Shown one piece after another: positions 1 to 4,913 of a stretch of DNA of 6,262 bases. Made by a program: the position numbers and the translations under genes. Source of the DNA: VAZQ01 sp036522235 (GTDB lineage: Bacteria > Pseudomonadota > Alphaproteobacteria > Rhizobiales > Xanthobacteraceae); NCBI GenBank assembly GCA_036522235.1, contig DATDGG010000501.1, forward strand, positions 1 to 6,262, read 5' to 3'. The notes below the pieces were generated by a model. The model was not told where the DNA came from. It saw only the letters and a list, made by a program, of their open reading frames with translations, and ran no database searches. The stretch's first letter is position 1; each line of letters starts with the position of its first letter.

Positions 1-435
1 CTGCGTCGGCTGCTCGAGGGGTTGCCGGAGGAAGGCGTGCTGGCGGTGCAGATGCCCGACAATACCGACGAGCCGGCGCTTGCCCTCATGCGCGAGGTGG
101 CGAGCCGGGGTCCCTGGGCGAGCCGTTTGGCGATGAATCATGCCGCGCGGGACGAGCTGCCGAAACCCGCGGCCTATTACGACCTGCTCAAGCCGGTCGC
201 AAGGCGGCTCGACATCTGGCACACGGTCTACAATCACGTCATGGCTGGACCCGAGGCCATTGTGGAATGGTTCAAGGGTTCAGCCTTGCGTCCGTTCCTG
301 TCGGCGCTCGACCCCGCCATGGGCGATGATTTTCTCAGCTCCTACCTGGAGGAGATCAAGCGGCACTACCGGGCGCGTCGCGATGGGAAAGTGTTGCTGC
401 CGTTTCCGCGCCTGTTCATCGTGGCGGCGCGCTAA
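1..435 (+). CDS. tam: trans-aconitate 2-methyltransferase, C-terminal part
   Basis: Partial gene, already open at base 1 and ending in TAA; 144 residues are visible, roughly the C-terminal 55-60% of a family whose E. coli member has about 252. The family is cytoplasmic and transfers a methyl group from S-adenosylmethionine to trans-aconitate, detoxifying this spontaneous isomer of cis-aconitate that inhibits aconitase. The SAM-binding N-terminal Rossmann motifs lie outside the window. What is visible fits Tam closely: a QMPDN segment near residue 18, a YYDLLKP block near 59, DIWHTVYNHVM near 70 (compare DIWRTTYYHQM in E. coli Tam), EAIVEWFKGSALRPFL near 85, and the terminal PFPRLFIVAAR signature. 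A TTG at 22 is only an internal codon; the real start is upstream. The gene converges on the flagellar rod gene with 15 bp between stop codons and no visible terminator there. Identification is by remembered family similarity and is fairly firm. Confidence 0.88.
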   Translation: MRRLLEGLPEEGVLAVQMPDNTDEPALALMREVASRGPWASRLAMNHAARDELPKPAAYYDLLKPVARRLDIWHTVYNHVMAGPEAIVEWFKGSALRPFLSALDPAMGDDFLSSYLEEIKRHYRARRDGKVLLPFPRLFIVAAR

Positions 436-450
436 GCGAGGCCGCAACGA

Positions 451-861
451 TCACGCCTTGATGTCGAGCAGCGACTTCATCATTTCCGACCCGACCTGGA
501 GCACCTTGGCATTGGCCGCGAACTCGTAGCGGGCGATGATCTGCTGCACCACCTCGTTTGCAAGGTCGACATTGGGAGCCGCCACCTGCCCGTTGTTGTC
601 GGCAAAGGGGGCGGTGGGATCATACTGGGTCACGTAGCTCGGGGAGACCGTGCCGACGGTCGCAGCCGTTCCGCCGCCGGCGACGGAGACCTGGTCGATG
701 CGCTGCGGAACATAGGCGGGCGGAAAGTTGCCCGCGTTCGCCGCGTCGGGCAGCGGACCGGTCGACGAGGCGTTCGCGACATTGTTGGCGGACACCTGCA
801 GGCGCAGGCTGGCCGCAGCCAATCCGGACGACGCGATCGAGAACACGGAACTCAAGCTCAT
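451..861 (-). CDS. FlgC-like flagellar basal-body rod protein (orphan)
   Basis: 136 residues, the usual FlgC length. Residues 1-35 match the N-terminal rod domain: Ser-rich start, SGLAAASLRLQVSANNVANA, with the conserved N-x-A-N-A-x-(S/T) pattern. Residues about 93-136 match the C-terminal rod domain: NNGQVAAPNVDLANEVVQ, then an alternating helix ending in SEMMKSLLDI, close to the E. coli FlgC end (YVKMPNVDVVGEMVNSM). The middle is Gly/Ala/Thr-rich and divergent. Rod proteins are exported by the flagellar type III system without a cleaved signal and assemble in the periplasm; none is seen here. No flgB, fliE or other flagellar gene is adjacent, although flgC normally sits in a flgBC-fliE operon. 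It may therefore be a second copy or a rod-like paralogue, and I give no symbol. The ATG at 861 lacks a clear Shine-Dalgarno, but it is placed exactly where the domain begins. Confidence 0.82.
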   Translation of the reverse strand: MSLSSVFSIASSGLAAASLRLQVSANNVANASSTGPLPDAANAGNFPPAYVPQRIDQVSVAGGGTAATVGTVSPSYVTQYDPTAPFADNNGQVAAPNVDLANEVVQQIIARYEFAANAKVLQVGSEMMKSLLDIKA

Positions 862-938
862 GCACTACGAGTAGCGCCCGCGCGCAAACATACCCTTGCG
901 CGGACCGGCGAAATGAAGCCTCGATTTTTGGAGCTTTG

Positions 939-946
939 TTAACCAT
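939..946 (+). promoter_or_regulatory. possible CtrA half-site (TTAACCAT)
   Basis: TTAACCAT lies in the 151-bp region between the divergent FlgC-like gene (start 861) and transglycosylase gene (start 1013), 67 bp before the transglycosylase start. It equals the half-site described for the alphaproteobacterial cell-cycle regulator CtrA in Caulobacter; the full site is TTAA-N7-TTAA, and the second TTAA is absent here. CtrA commonly controls flagellar genes, so the position is suggestive. An 8-mer can occur by chance, and I could not identify a convincing -35/-10 pair beside it. Confidence 0.3.
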
Positions 947-1012
947 GCAATCGCCGCCATTCTCGGGCTAGGCTCTCCCAATCCGAATCGCGCGCGGCTA
1001 AAGAGGCTTCCA

Positions 1013-2245
1013 TTGATCAGACGTTTCTGCGCCGCCTTGGGTGTTCTTTGGCTCGCGCTACCCGCGCCTGTCGCGGCCGCCGATGCGGCCTTCACGCAGT
1101 GGCTAGCGACCTTGTGGCCGGCCGCGCAGCAGGTCGGCGTCTCGCGCGCGACCTTCGATCTCGCGATCCGCGGGCTCGAGCCCGATCTCTCGCTGCCCGA
1201 TCTCGATCTGCCCGGAACCCAGGGCGCACCGCCGCCCGGCCAGCCCGAGTTCGTGCAGACGCCTGCCGACTACATCAAGGAGGCGTCGATTGCGCGCCTC
1301 GCCGAGGAGGGGCGCCGGCTCGCCAAGGAGCACCAGGCGACGCTTGCCGCCATCGAGCGCGAGTTCGGCGTGCCCGGCAATGTGTTGCTCGCGATCTGGG
1401 GCCGCGAGACCGATTTCGGGCGCTACCAGCTGCCCAAGAACGCGGTGCGGGTGCTCGCCACCCAGGCTTATTATGGCAAGCGGAAGGATTTCTTCCGCAA
1501 CGAGTTCCTGCTGGCGCTCAAGATGCTCGAGGAGGGCCAGGTCAAGCTCGCCGACATGAAGAGCTCCTGGGGCGGCGCCATGGGGCTCACCCAGTTCCTG
1601 CCCTCCGAGTTCTACAAATATGCCGTCGACTTCGAGCACACCGGGCGCCGCGACATCTGGAACTCGGTGCCCGATGCGCTCGCCTCAGCGGCCAAGCAGC
1701 TTCTCGACAAGGGCTGGCGGGCGGGCCTGCGTTGGGCCTACGAGGTGCATGCGCCCAAGGACGTCGATTGCACGCGCGCCATCCCCGAAGTGACGCAGCC
1801 GCTCGCCGATTGGCTCAAGCAGGGCTATGTGCCGGCCTACCACCGCGTGCCCATTGCGGCCGAGCTCGCAGCGCCAGCGTCGCTGCTATTGCCCGAGGGC
1901 ACCTATGGGCCGGCCTTCCTGACCTTGCGGAATTATTACGTCATCAAGGAATACAATTTCTCGGATCTCTACGTTCTGTTCGTCGGCCATCTGAGCGAGC
2001 GTATCACCGATCCGCGGCCGTTCGAGACGCCCTGGAGCAAGGGCGCGCAGCTGCGCACCGGCGAGGTCGAGGCGATGCAGCGGACCCTGGCCAAGCTCGG
2101 CGTCTACAAGGACAAGATCGACGGCAAGGCCGGGATGCTCACCCGCTCGGCGCTCGGCGCCTATCAGAAGGCCAATGGCATCAAGACGGATTGCTGGCCG
2201 ACCGCGGCCCTGCTCGCCCACATGCAGGCTGGCGGCGGCCGCTGA
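1013..2245 (+). CDS. secreted lytic murein transglycosylase, MltB type, with C-terminal peptidoglycan-binding domain
   Basis: 410 residues. It cleaves the MurNAc-GlcNAc bond of peptidoglycan in the periplasm, forming 1,6-anhydro-MurNAc ends. Residues 1-23 are a Sec signal peptide (basic MIRR, hydrophobic core, cleavage near AAA-DAA), with no lipobox. Residues about 27-330 are the SLT_2/MltB catalytic domain. The motif AIWGRETDFGR places the catalytic glutamate at E132, matching the IGVET motif of MltB. GGAMGLTQFLPS (187-198) and the WNSVPDALASAA block (216-227) are further family signatures. Residues about 349-406 form a PG_binding_1 domain (RTGEVEAMQRTLAKLGVY, then DGKAGMLTRSALGAYQ). The start is TTG at 1013: AAGAGG at 1001-1006 lies six bases upstream, and this start keeps the signal peptide intact. 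The gene stands alone, divergent from the rod gene. Cell-wall turnover is the safe role; a part in letting the flagellar rod through the wall is only inferred. Confidence 0.93.
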   Translation: MIRRFCAALGVLWLALPAPVAAADAAFTQWLATLWPAAQQVGVSRATFDLAIRGLEPDLSLPDLDLPGTQGAPPPGQPEFVQTPADYIKEASIARLAEEGRRLAKEHQATLAAIEREFGVPGNVLLAIWGRETDFGRYQLPKNAVRVLATQAYYGKRKDFFRNEFLLALKMLEEGQVKLADMKSSWGGAMGLTQFLPSEFYKYAVDFEHTGRRDIWNSVPDALASAAKQLLDKGWRAGLRWAYEVHAPKDVDCTRAIPEVTQPLADWLKQGYVPAYHRVPIAAELAAPASLLLPEGTYGPAFLTLRNYYVIKEYNFSDLYVLFVGHLSERITDPRPFETPWSKGAQLRTGEVEAMQRTLAKLGVYKDKIDGKAGMLTRSALGAYQKANGIKTDCWPTAALLAHMQAGGGR

Positions 2246-2267
2246 AGTCGCAAAGAGACGGACTCGC

Positions 2268-2303
2268 AAAAAAACCCGGCGGCGCTCACGCGCTCGCCGG
2301 GTT
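2268..2303 (-). terminator. intrinsic terminator of the 2347-2637 gene
   Basis: Perfect 9-bp stem AACCCGGCG (2273-2281) with CGCCGGGTT (2295-2303), around a 13-base loop that can itself pair in part. Read on the minus strand, the stem runs straight into seven T residues (2274-2268), the classic form. It lies 43 bp past the stop codon at 2347. The plus-strand transglycosylase ends at 2245 and may use the same hairpin, but on that strand only TT follows the stem, so termination there would be weaker. Confidence 0.85.
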
Positions 2304-2346
2304 GAGCTCTTGCGGCCGGCAGTCGATGCCGAGCCGCAGCCTTATG

Positions 2347-2637
2347 CTACTGACAGACCTGGAACGGCCGGCCGCGCCAGCCCACAACATTGCCGTAGTA
2401 ATCGTAGACCGGTTGACGGGTCCAGTAGCAGCCCGGCCCGTTCAGCGGGGCGTTGTAGCCCGGATAGACCACGTAGCCCCGCGGCGCGGTCGCGCCCACG
2501 ATGGCCGCGCCGGCGATGCCGCCGATGATGAGCCCGGGCAGGAACCCGCGGCCTTGCGCGGATGCATTCGTCGCGGTGCCGACCAGCGACCCGGCCAGGG
2601 TCGCGGCCGCAACGAGGGTAGTCAGGGTCCTGTTCAT
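2347..2637 (-). CDS. small secreted Gly/Tyr-rich protein of unknown function
   Basis: 96 residues. Residues 1-27 are a signal peptide (MNRTLTTL, Ala-rich core, cleavage at ASA-QGR). The mature part starts with a short glycine-zipper-like hydrophobic stretch (GLIIGGIAGAAIVGA, 35-49), which could insert in or lie on a membrane, followed by a Pro/Tyr/Gly-rich tail with two cysteines, C70 (GCYW) and C95 (next to last). These could form a disulfide in the periplasm. ATG at 2637 is supported by GAGGAG (2644-2649, minus strand), six bases upstream. The gene has its own terminator. It resembles its upstream neighbour at 2841-3113 in plan and in parts of its sequence (MxRTLT start, GGxAxGA, GAxAP, a Cys-aromatic pair, a VC end), so the two are probably old paralogues. 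Such proteins are common in Bradyrhizobium-like genomes, but I know of no defined function. Confidence 0.8.
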   Translation of the reverse strand: MNRTLTTLVAAATLAGSLVGTATNASAQGRGFLPGLIIGGIAGAAIVGATAPRGYVVYPGYNAPLNGPGCYWTRQPVYDYYGNVVGWRGRPFQVCQ

Positions 2638-2728
2638 GTAAGTCTCCTCGATGAGCGGTCGGCGGTTGCCGAGCGCGCGAAAGGCTCGAATTTTGGCGAA
2701 GCAGCCCCTCCAGAAGCCGCAGATTCAG

Positions 2729-2746
2729 TCCGACCAATTTGTCGGA
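2729..2746. repeat. inverted repeat upstream of the 2347-2637 gene
   Basis: TCCGAC (2729-2734) and GTCGGA (2741-2746) are a perfect 6-bp inverted repeat around CAATTT. It lies 92-109 bp before the start at 2637, in the only stretch that can hold that gene's promoter. It could be an operator or a small hairpin. No matching regulator is recognised, and no clear -10 box was found nearby. Confidence 0.3.
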
Positions 2747-2775
2747 ATTTAGGTATGTAATCCACTACCATCGGC

Positions 2776-2809
2776 AAATAAAACCCGATGCCCGCAGGCG
2801 GGCATCGGG
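2776..2809 (-). terminator. intrinsic terminator of the 2841-3113 gene
   Basis: Perfect 11-bp stem CCCGATGCCCG (2784-2794) with CGGGCATCGGG (2799-2809) and a four-base loop. On the minus strand it is followed by TTTTATTT (2783-2776). It begins 32 bp past the stop at 2841. It separates the 2841-3113 gene from the 2347-2637 gene, so the two similar genes are probably transcribed independently. Confidence 0.88.
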
Positions 2810-2840
2810 GCTCGTTGCATTGCAGCACGATGGGGCTTGG

Positions 2841-3113
2841 TCAGCAGACCCGGTAGCCGACCCATCGCCAGCCGTTCCAGGCCCGGCGCCAGCATCCGTA
2901 GTCGTCGTAGTCGTAGGAGCGGTAGTAACGCGGATAGCCGTAGTAGTAGTGGGGCGCGAAAGCACCGGCGAGAAGTGCGCCGGCGGCAAGCCCGCCGAAG
3001 AAGAAGCCGGGGCCGCGCCAGCCGAAGTGGTGGGCCTCCGCGGCTGTCGGTGTGGCGACCGCCGCGACAGCGACCGTCGCGGCGGTGGCGAGGGCGGTCA
3101 GAGTTTTCCTCAT
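2841..3113 (-). CDS. small secreted Tyr/Gly/Trp-rich protein, predicted general stress gene
   Basis: 90 residues. Residues 1-27 form a signal peptide (MRKTLTAL, long Ala/Val core, cleavage at AEA-HHF). A His/Gly/Phe stretch (HHFGWRGPGFFFGG, 28-41) follows, then a small Ala/Gly hydrophobic patch (42-53) and a tyrosine-rich run (HYYYGYPRYYRSYDYDDYG, 55-73; the GTA/GTC triplets seen on the plus strand at 2896-2950 are these Tyr and Asp codons). The end is CWRRAWNGWRWVGYRVC, with C74 and C90 as the only cysteines of the mature protein. ATG at 3113 is supported by GAGGTG (3119-3124, minus strand), five bases away. An EcfG-type promoter lies 35 bp upstream and a strong terminator downstream, so this is a monocistronic unit. 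Function is unknown; envelope stress protection is inferred from the promoter only. Confidence 0.8.
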   Translation of the reverse strand: MRKTLTALATAATVAVAAVATPTAAEAHHFGWRGPGFFFGGLAAGALLAGAFAPHYYYGYPRYYRSYDYDDYGCWRRAWNGWRWVGYRVC

Positions 3114-3147
3114 GGGTTCACCTCAGAATAGATAGAGTCGGAAGTTC

Positions 3148-3173
3148 AACGTCGACCCTGGCCCGCAGGTTCC
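3148..3173 (-). promoter_or_regulatory. EcfG (general stress sigma factor) promoter, GGAAC-N17-CGTT
   Basis: On the minus strand GGAAC (3173-3169) is followed after exactly 17 bases by CGTT (3151-3148). This is the consensus reported for EcfG-type sigma factors controlled by PhyR/NepR in Rhizobiales and relatives (GGAAC, 16-17 bases, CGTT). The -10 element ends 34 bases before the ATG at 3113, leaving a short normal leader with a good ribosome site. All nine consensus bases match, and position and orientation are right. A scan by eye of the other intergenic regions found no second copy. Confidence 0.72.
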
Positions 3174-3181
3174 AGCATCCG

Positions 3182-3199
3182 GGCTGAATGGGGGCTGAA
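3182..3199 (-). repeat. tandem 7-N4-7 direct repeat just upstream of the EcfG promoter
   Basis: On the minus strand TTCAGCC-CCCA-TTCAGCC: two identical 7-mers with an 11-bp period, one helical turn. The nearer copy ends eight bases before the GGAAC element. Period and position are those of binding sites for OmpR/PhoB-family response regulators, which bind tandem half-sites upstream of -35. Which regulator would bind is not visible; chance is possible for 7-mers in GC-rich DNA. Confidence 0.4.
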
Positions 3200-3337
3200 C
3201 GGCGGGGCCCGAATGCCGCCATGTTCGCGCGAAGCAAGCACCCGCGCGACGGATGCTGCAGCAGCGAGATGACGGAGTTACCTGCCGAAGGTGTCAGCGA
3301 TGTTCATGGACAATAGGGCTTCGCGGCGGACTTCAGC

Positions 3338-3420
3338 GCATGTCCCGGAAAGCATGCCCTCGCGCAAGCGGGCGTGGATACCGGTTTTCCGCAAAGGCCT
3401 GCCCCCGCGAAAGCGGGGAC
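3338..3420. repeat. REP-like palindromic element with two GNRA-capped hairpins
   Basis: Nested palindromes: CGGAAA (3346-3351) can pair with TTTCCG (3386-3391). Between them is a bulged hairpin with GCAA loop (CCTCGC-GCAA-GCGGG, 3358-3372). After them is a perfect six-pair hairpin CCCCGC-GAAA-GCGGGG (3403-3418). Blocks such as GGATACCGGTTTTCCG and CCCGGAAA resemble dispersed intergenic repeats I recall from Bradyrhizobium-like genomes; copy number cannot be judged from one window. The last hairpin begins eight bases past the stop of the KTSC gene (3426) on the minus strand. It may cap or stabilise that transcript, but it lacks a T-run and is not a normal intrinsic terminator. Confidence 0.5.
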
Positions 3421-3425
3421 GTGCT

Positions 3426-3647
3426 CTAGCGTCTGCGCCGCGGCAGAACCTCGGAAAAGTCAAACGCATCCTTGATGTTGTCGTTGAAGAACGCGCCCTT
3501 GGATTGCGCATCGAGCAGCCCATCGTAGATGTCCGGCGGAACCCCCCGGTAGCGATAGGTCTTGCCGCTGGTGAACGTGATGTCCAGTTCGCCCGCATCG
3601 TCGTCGTATGTGACGAACGTCATCACCGATGATTGGATGCGCGGCAT
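3426..3647 (-). CDS. KTSC domain-containing protein
   Basis: 73 residues, nearly all one KTSC domain (about 5-63), a small widespread domain of uncertain function named for conserved residues. Diagnostic blocks are SSVMTFVTYD (6-15), LDITFTSGKTYRYRGVPPDIYDGLLDAQSKG (21-51) and FFNDNIKD (53-60). The end is basic (PRRRR). There is no signal peptide, so it is probably cytoplasmic. ATG at 3647 begins just before the domain; its Shine-Dalgarno is weak, which suits translation coupled to the Nudix gene that ends 42 bp upstream on the same strand. The pair is likely one operon. A second KTSC copy with a frameshift lies at 6002-6262. In other bacteria KTSC occurs alone or fused to nucleic-acid-related domains, but no activity can be assigned here. 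Confidence 0.85.
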   Translation of the reverse strand: MPRIQSSVMTFVTYDDDAGELDITFTSGKTYRYRGVPPDIYDGLLDAQSKGAFFNDNIKDAFDFSEVLPRRRR

Positions 3648-3689
3648 GGCATGTGTGCCCTGGCATTCGCGTGTGCTGTATTCGCGGAG

Positions 3690-4283
3690 CTACTCCGCCC
3701 GGCCGAGCGCTTCCTGCAATCGCCTGGCAAATCGCGCCAGGCCATCCCAGCGCGGCCTTGATTGGATGCGCGGTGTCGCGGCGTCGGGAGGAAAGGTGGG
3801 GGGTGCCTTGTCGACCGACGGCTGAGCTGGCGGGCGCACCGGCCGCCTGGTGGGTGCCTTCTCCACGGACTTTCGCAACGCCTCGCGGCCGACATTGCGC
3901 AGGAAAGACTGCTCGTGCGGCAGGTCGAGCCGACCGATCGCGGCTGCGAGCGGCAGCCATTCCACCGCCTTGATCTCGCCCATCGGCCTGCCGACCGGGC
4001 CGTCGACCGCCTGCATGCGCCAGAAATGAACGATCTTGGGTCCGCGGCCGCCGAGATAGGAGATCAAGCCGAGGAACTCGTGAACGCGCACGTCGCAACC
4101 GGTCTCTTCCATCGCCTCGCGCCTGGCGGCGGCGATCGGCCTCTCGTTCGGCTTGAGCTTGCCCTTCGGCAGAACCCACGCGTCATCCCGGCGGCGCTGG
4201 ACAATGGCGACCAGCGGCTTGGGGTCGTTGCGGATGACGATACCGCCGGCCGCCAGGATCGGCGTGCGTTTCGATTTTCCCAT
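3690..4283 (-). CDS. Nudix hydrolase (MutT1/diphosphoinositol-phosphatase-like) with Pro-rich basic tail
   Basis: 197 residues. The Nudix domain is about 7-133 and hydrolyses a nucleoside diphosphate linked to another group, using divalent metal. The Nudix box is complete at 41-63: G41, E47, R55-E56, E59-E60 and G62 follow GX5EX7REUXEEXGU, preceded by WVLPKGKLKPNE. The flanks (AAGGIVIRN at 11-19, KIVHFWRMQA at 83-92, EIKAVEWLPL at 103-112) resemble the N-terminal half of mycobacterial MutT1 and diadenosine/diphosphoinositol polyphosphate hydrolases more than classic MutT, but the substrate is not fixed by sequence. Residues about 138-197 are an extra Pro/Arg-rich linker (EKAPTRRPVRPPAQP) ending in an amphipathic basic segment (WDGLARFARRLQEALGRAE). 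ATG at 4283 is chosen because AAGGA (4291-4295, minus strand) lies seven bases upstream and the Nudix fold begins directly after; the frame stays open further upstream but reads as noncoding. It is first in an operon with the KTSC gene. Confidence 0.9.
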   Translation of the reverse strand: MGKSKRTPILAAGGIVIRNDPKPLVAIVQRRRDDAWVLPKGKLKPNERPIAAARREAMEETGCDVRVHEFLGLISYLGGRGPKIVHFWRMQAVDGPVGRPMGEIKAVEWLPLAAAIGRLDLPHEQSFLRNVGREALRKSVEKAPTRRPVRPPAQPSVDKAPPTFPPDAATPRIQSRPRWDGLARFARRLQEALGRAE

Positions 4284-4364
4284 GCGGTGTTCCTTAGCCG
4301 ATTCTACGGCCTGCGCGAGTCCGTGGGGGCTACGCGGCCGAGGCGATGAAAATCTTGAGGCCCG

Positions 4365-4396
4365 ATCCGCCGATTGACCGCGCCGGCGCGGCGGAT
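4365..4396. repeat. nested palindromes in the divergent promoter region
   Basis: CCGCGCCGGCGCGG (4378-4391) is a perfect 14-bp palindrome. It is enclosed by the inverted repeat ATCCGCCG (4365-4372) and CGGCGGAT (4389-4396); the inner and outer arms overlap by three bases, so the two are alternative structures. The palindrome covers the end of the candidate -35 and most of the spacer, where a repressor would act. GC-only palindromes also arise by chance in such DNA. Confidence 0.4.
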
Positions 4397-4402
4397 TACG
4401 CC
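4374..4402 (+). promoter_or_regulatory. candidate promoter of the 4457-5147 operon
   Basis: TTGACC (4374-4379) is a good -35 match. After 17 bases comes TACGCC (4397-4402), a weak -10. It lies 55 bp before the ATG at 4457, inside the 173-bp region divergent from the Nudix gene. It is the best -35 there, but the -10 is poor, so this is tentative. Confidence 0.35.
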
Positions 4403-4456
4403 TTTCAGCCATCCTGCCCCTACGCGACTCAGAGCACCCCCAAGGAGGACACCGCC

Positions 4457-4900
4457 ATGCGACTTTCATCCGGATTTCGTGCAGCCCTGATTGCGCTGGC
4501 GGTCGCCTTCGCCGGCGGCGCGTCGTCGCCCGGCGCGCTCGCCGATGGCGGCAGCATCAGCTTCAAGGTGCTGAAGGGCGGCTGGGTTATCGGCGCGTCC
4601 GGCGGCAGCGGCACGCTGACCTTCCATGGGCAGCATTACCCACTATCGATCGGCGGGATCAGCGCCGGCTTCGTGTTCGGCGCGTCGGAGACCTTCTTCC
4701 ACGGCTCCGTCACCAACATCCGCAGCCCCTACGACGTCAGCGGCGTTTACGGCGCCGCCGGAGCCGGGGCCGCGATCGGCGCCGGCGCCCAGGCCATCGT
4801 GCTGACCAACGAGAAGGGCGCCGTGCTGACGCTGACCGGGATGCAGGTCGGGTTGCAGGTCAATGCCGATCTGAGCGGATTGAGCATTTCGGTGCGATAG
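4457..4900 (+). CDS. secreted Gly-rich beta-type protein of unknown function
   Basis: 147 residues. Residues 1-29 are a signal peptide (MRLSSGFRAALIALAVAFAG, cleavage at ALA-DGG). The 118-residue mature protein has no cysteine and looks like repeated beta strands: VLKGGWVIGASGGSGTLTFHG (38-58), YPLSIGGISAGFVFGASE (61-78), FHGSVTNIRSPYDVSGVY (81-98), a Gly/Ala stretch (99-110), then NEKGAVLTLTGMQVGLQVNADLSGLSISV (118-146). I recall similar uncharacterised exported proteins in Proteobacteria, and the GTLTFxGxxYPLxIGGIS core recalls EipA (DUF1134) and SYLF/Ysc84-like proteins; this link is unproven. ATG at 4457 is preferred over upstream starts because AAGGAGGA (4442-4449) sits seven bases before it and the signal peptide begins there. 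It is first of two genes; the next starts 13 bp after its stop. Periplasmic or outer-membrane-associated location is inferred. Confidence 0.85.
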   Translation: MRLSSGFRAALIALAVAFAGGASSPGALADGGSISFKVLKGGWVIGASGGSGTLTFHGQHYPLSIGGISAGFVFGASETFFHGSVTNIRSPYDVSGVYGAAGAGAAIGAGAQAIVLTNEKGAVLTLTGMQVGLQVNADLSGLSISVR

Positions 4901-4913
4901 CGGGCTTGGGCGC

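Larger units (their letters stand above)
3114..3425. other. 312-bp gene-free region between two minus-strand genes
   Basis: I see no credible gene here. From right to left on the minus strand it holds REP-like hairpins after the KTSC gene (3338-3420), an unassigned middle (3200-3337) with only short open frames lacking ribosome sites, a 7-N4-7 direct repeat (3182-3199), the EcfG-type promoter (3148-3173) and the ribosome-binding site of the 2841-3113 gene. Confidence 0.6.

Noticed and set aside
2273..2303. Terminator assigned to the plus-strand transglycosylase
   Set aside because: The T-run is present only on the minus strand; on the plus strand the stem is preceded, not followed, by the homopolymer, so it was assigned to the minus-strand gene.
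1048..2760. A 570-codon open plus-strand frame across the transglycosylase gene and beyond
   Set aside because: It is a shadow frame: the translation is Arg/Ala-rich without domains, while the overlapping frame gives a complete transglycosylase with signal peptide and catalytic motif. It also runs through two terminators and a minus-strand gene.
2749..2777. TTGCCG with TACCTA as promoter of the 2347-2637 gene
   Set aside because: The -10 match is poor, and the -35 overlaps the T-run of the upstream terminator; too weak to list as a feature.
2896..2950. GTA/GTC-rich stretch as a microsatellite
   Set aside because: On the minus strand these are Tyr and Asp codons of the secreted protein at 2841-3113, with mixed codon use and no regular repeat unit.
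3684..3698. GCGGAG-CTA-CTCCGC hairpin over the Nudix stop codon as a terminator
   Set aside because: The stem is only six pairs with a three-base loop and no T-run, and it would cut the likely Nudix-KTSC operon.
4284..4469. Longer N-terminus for the Nudix protein (start at 4469)
   Set aside because: The extra 62 residues are Arg/Pro-rich and unlike coding sequence here, they overlap the divergent promoter region, and the ATG at 4283 has a well-spaced AAGGA.
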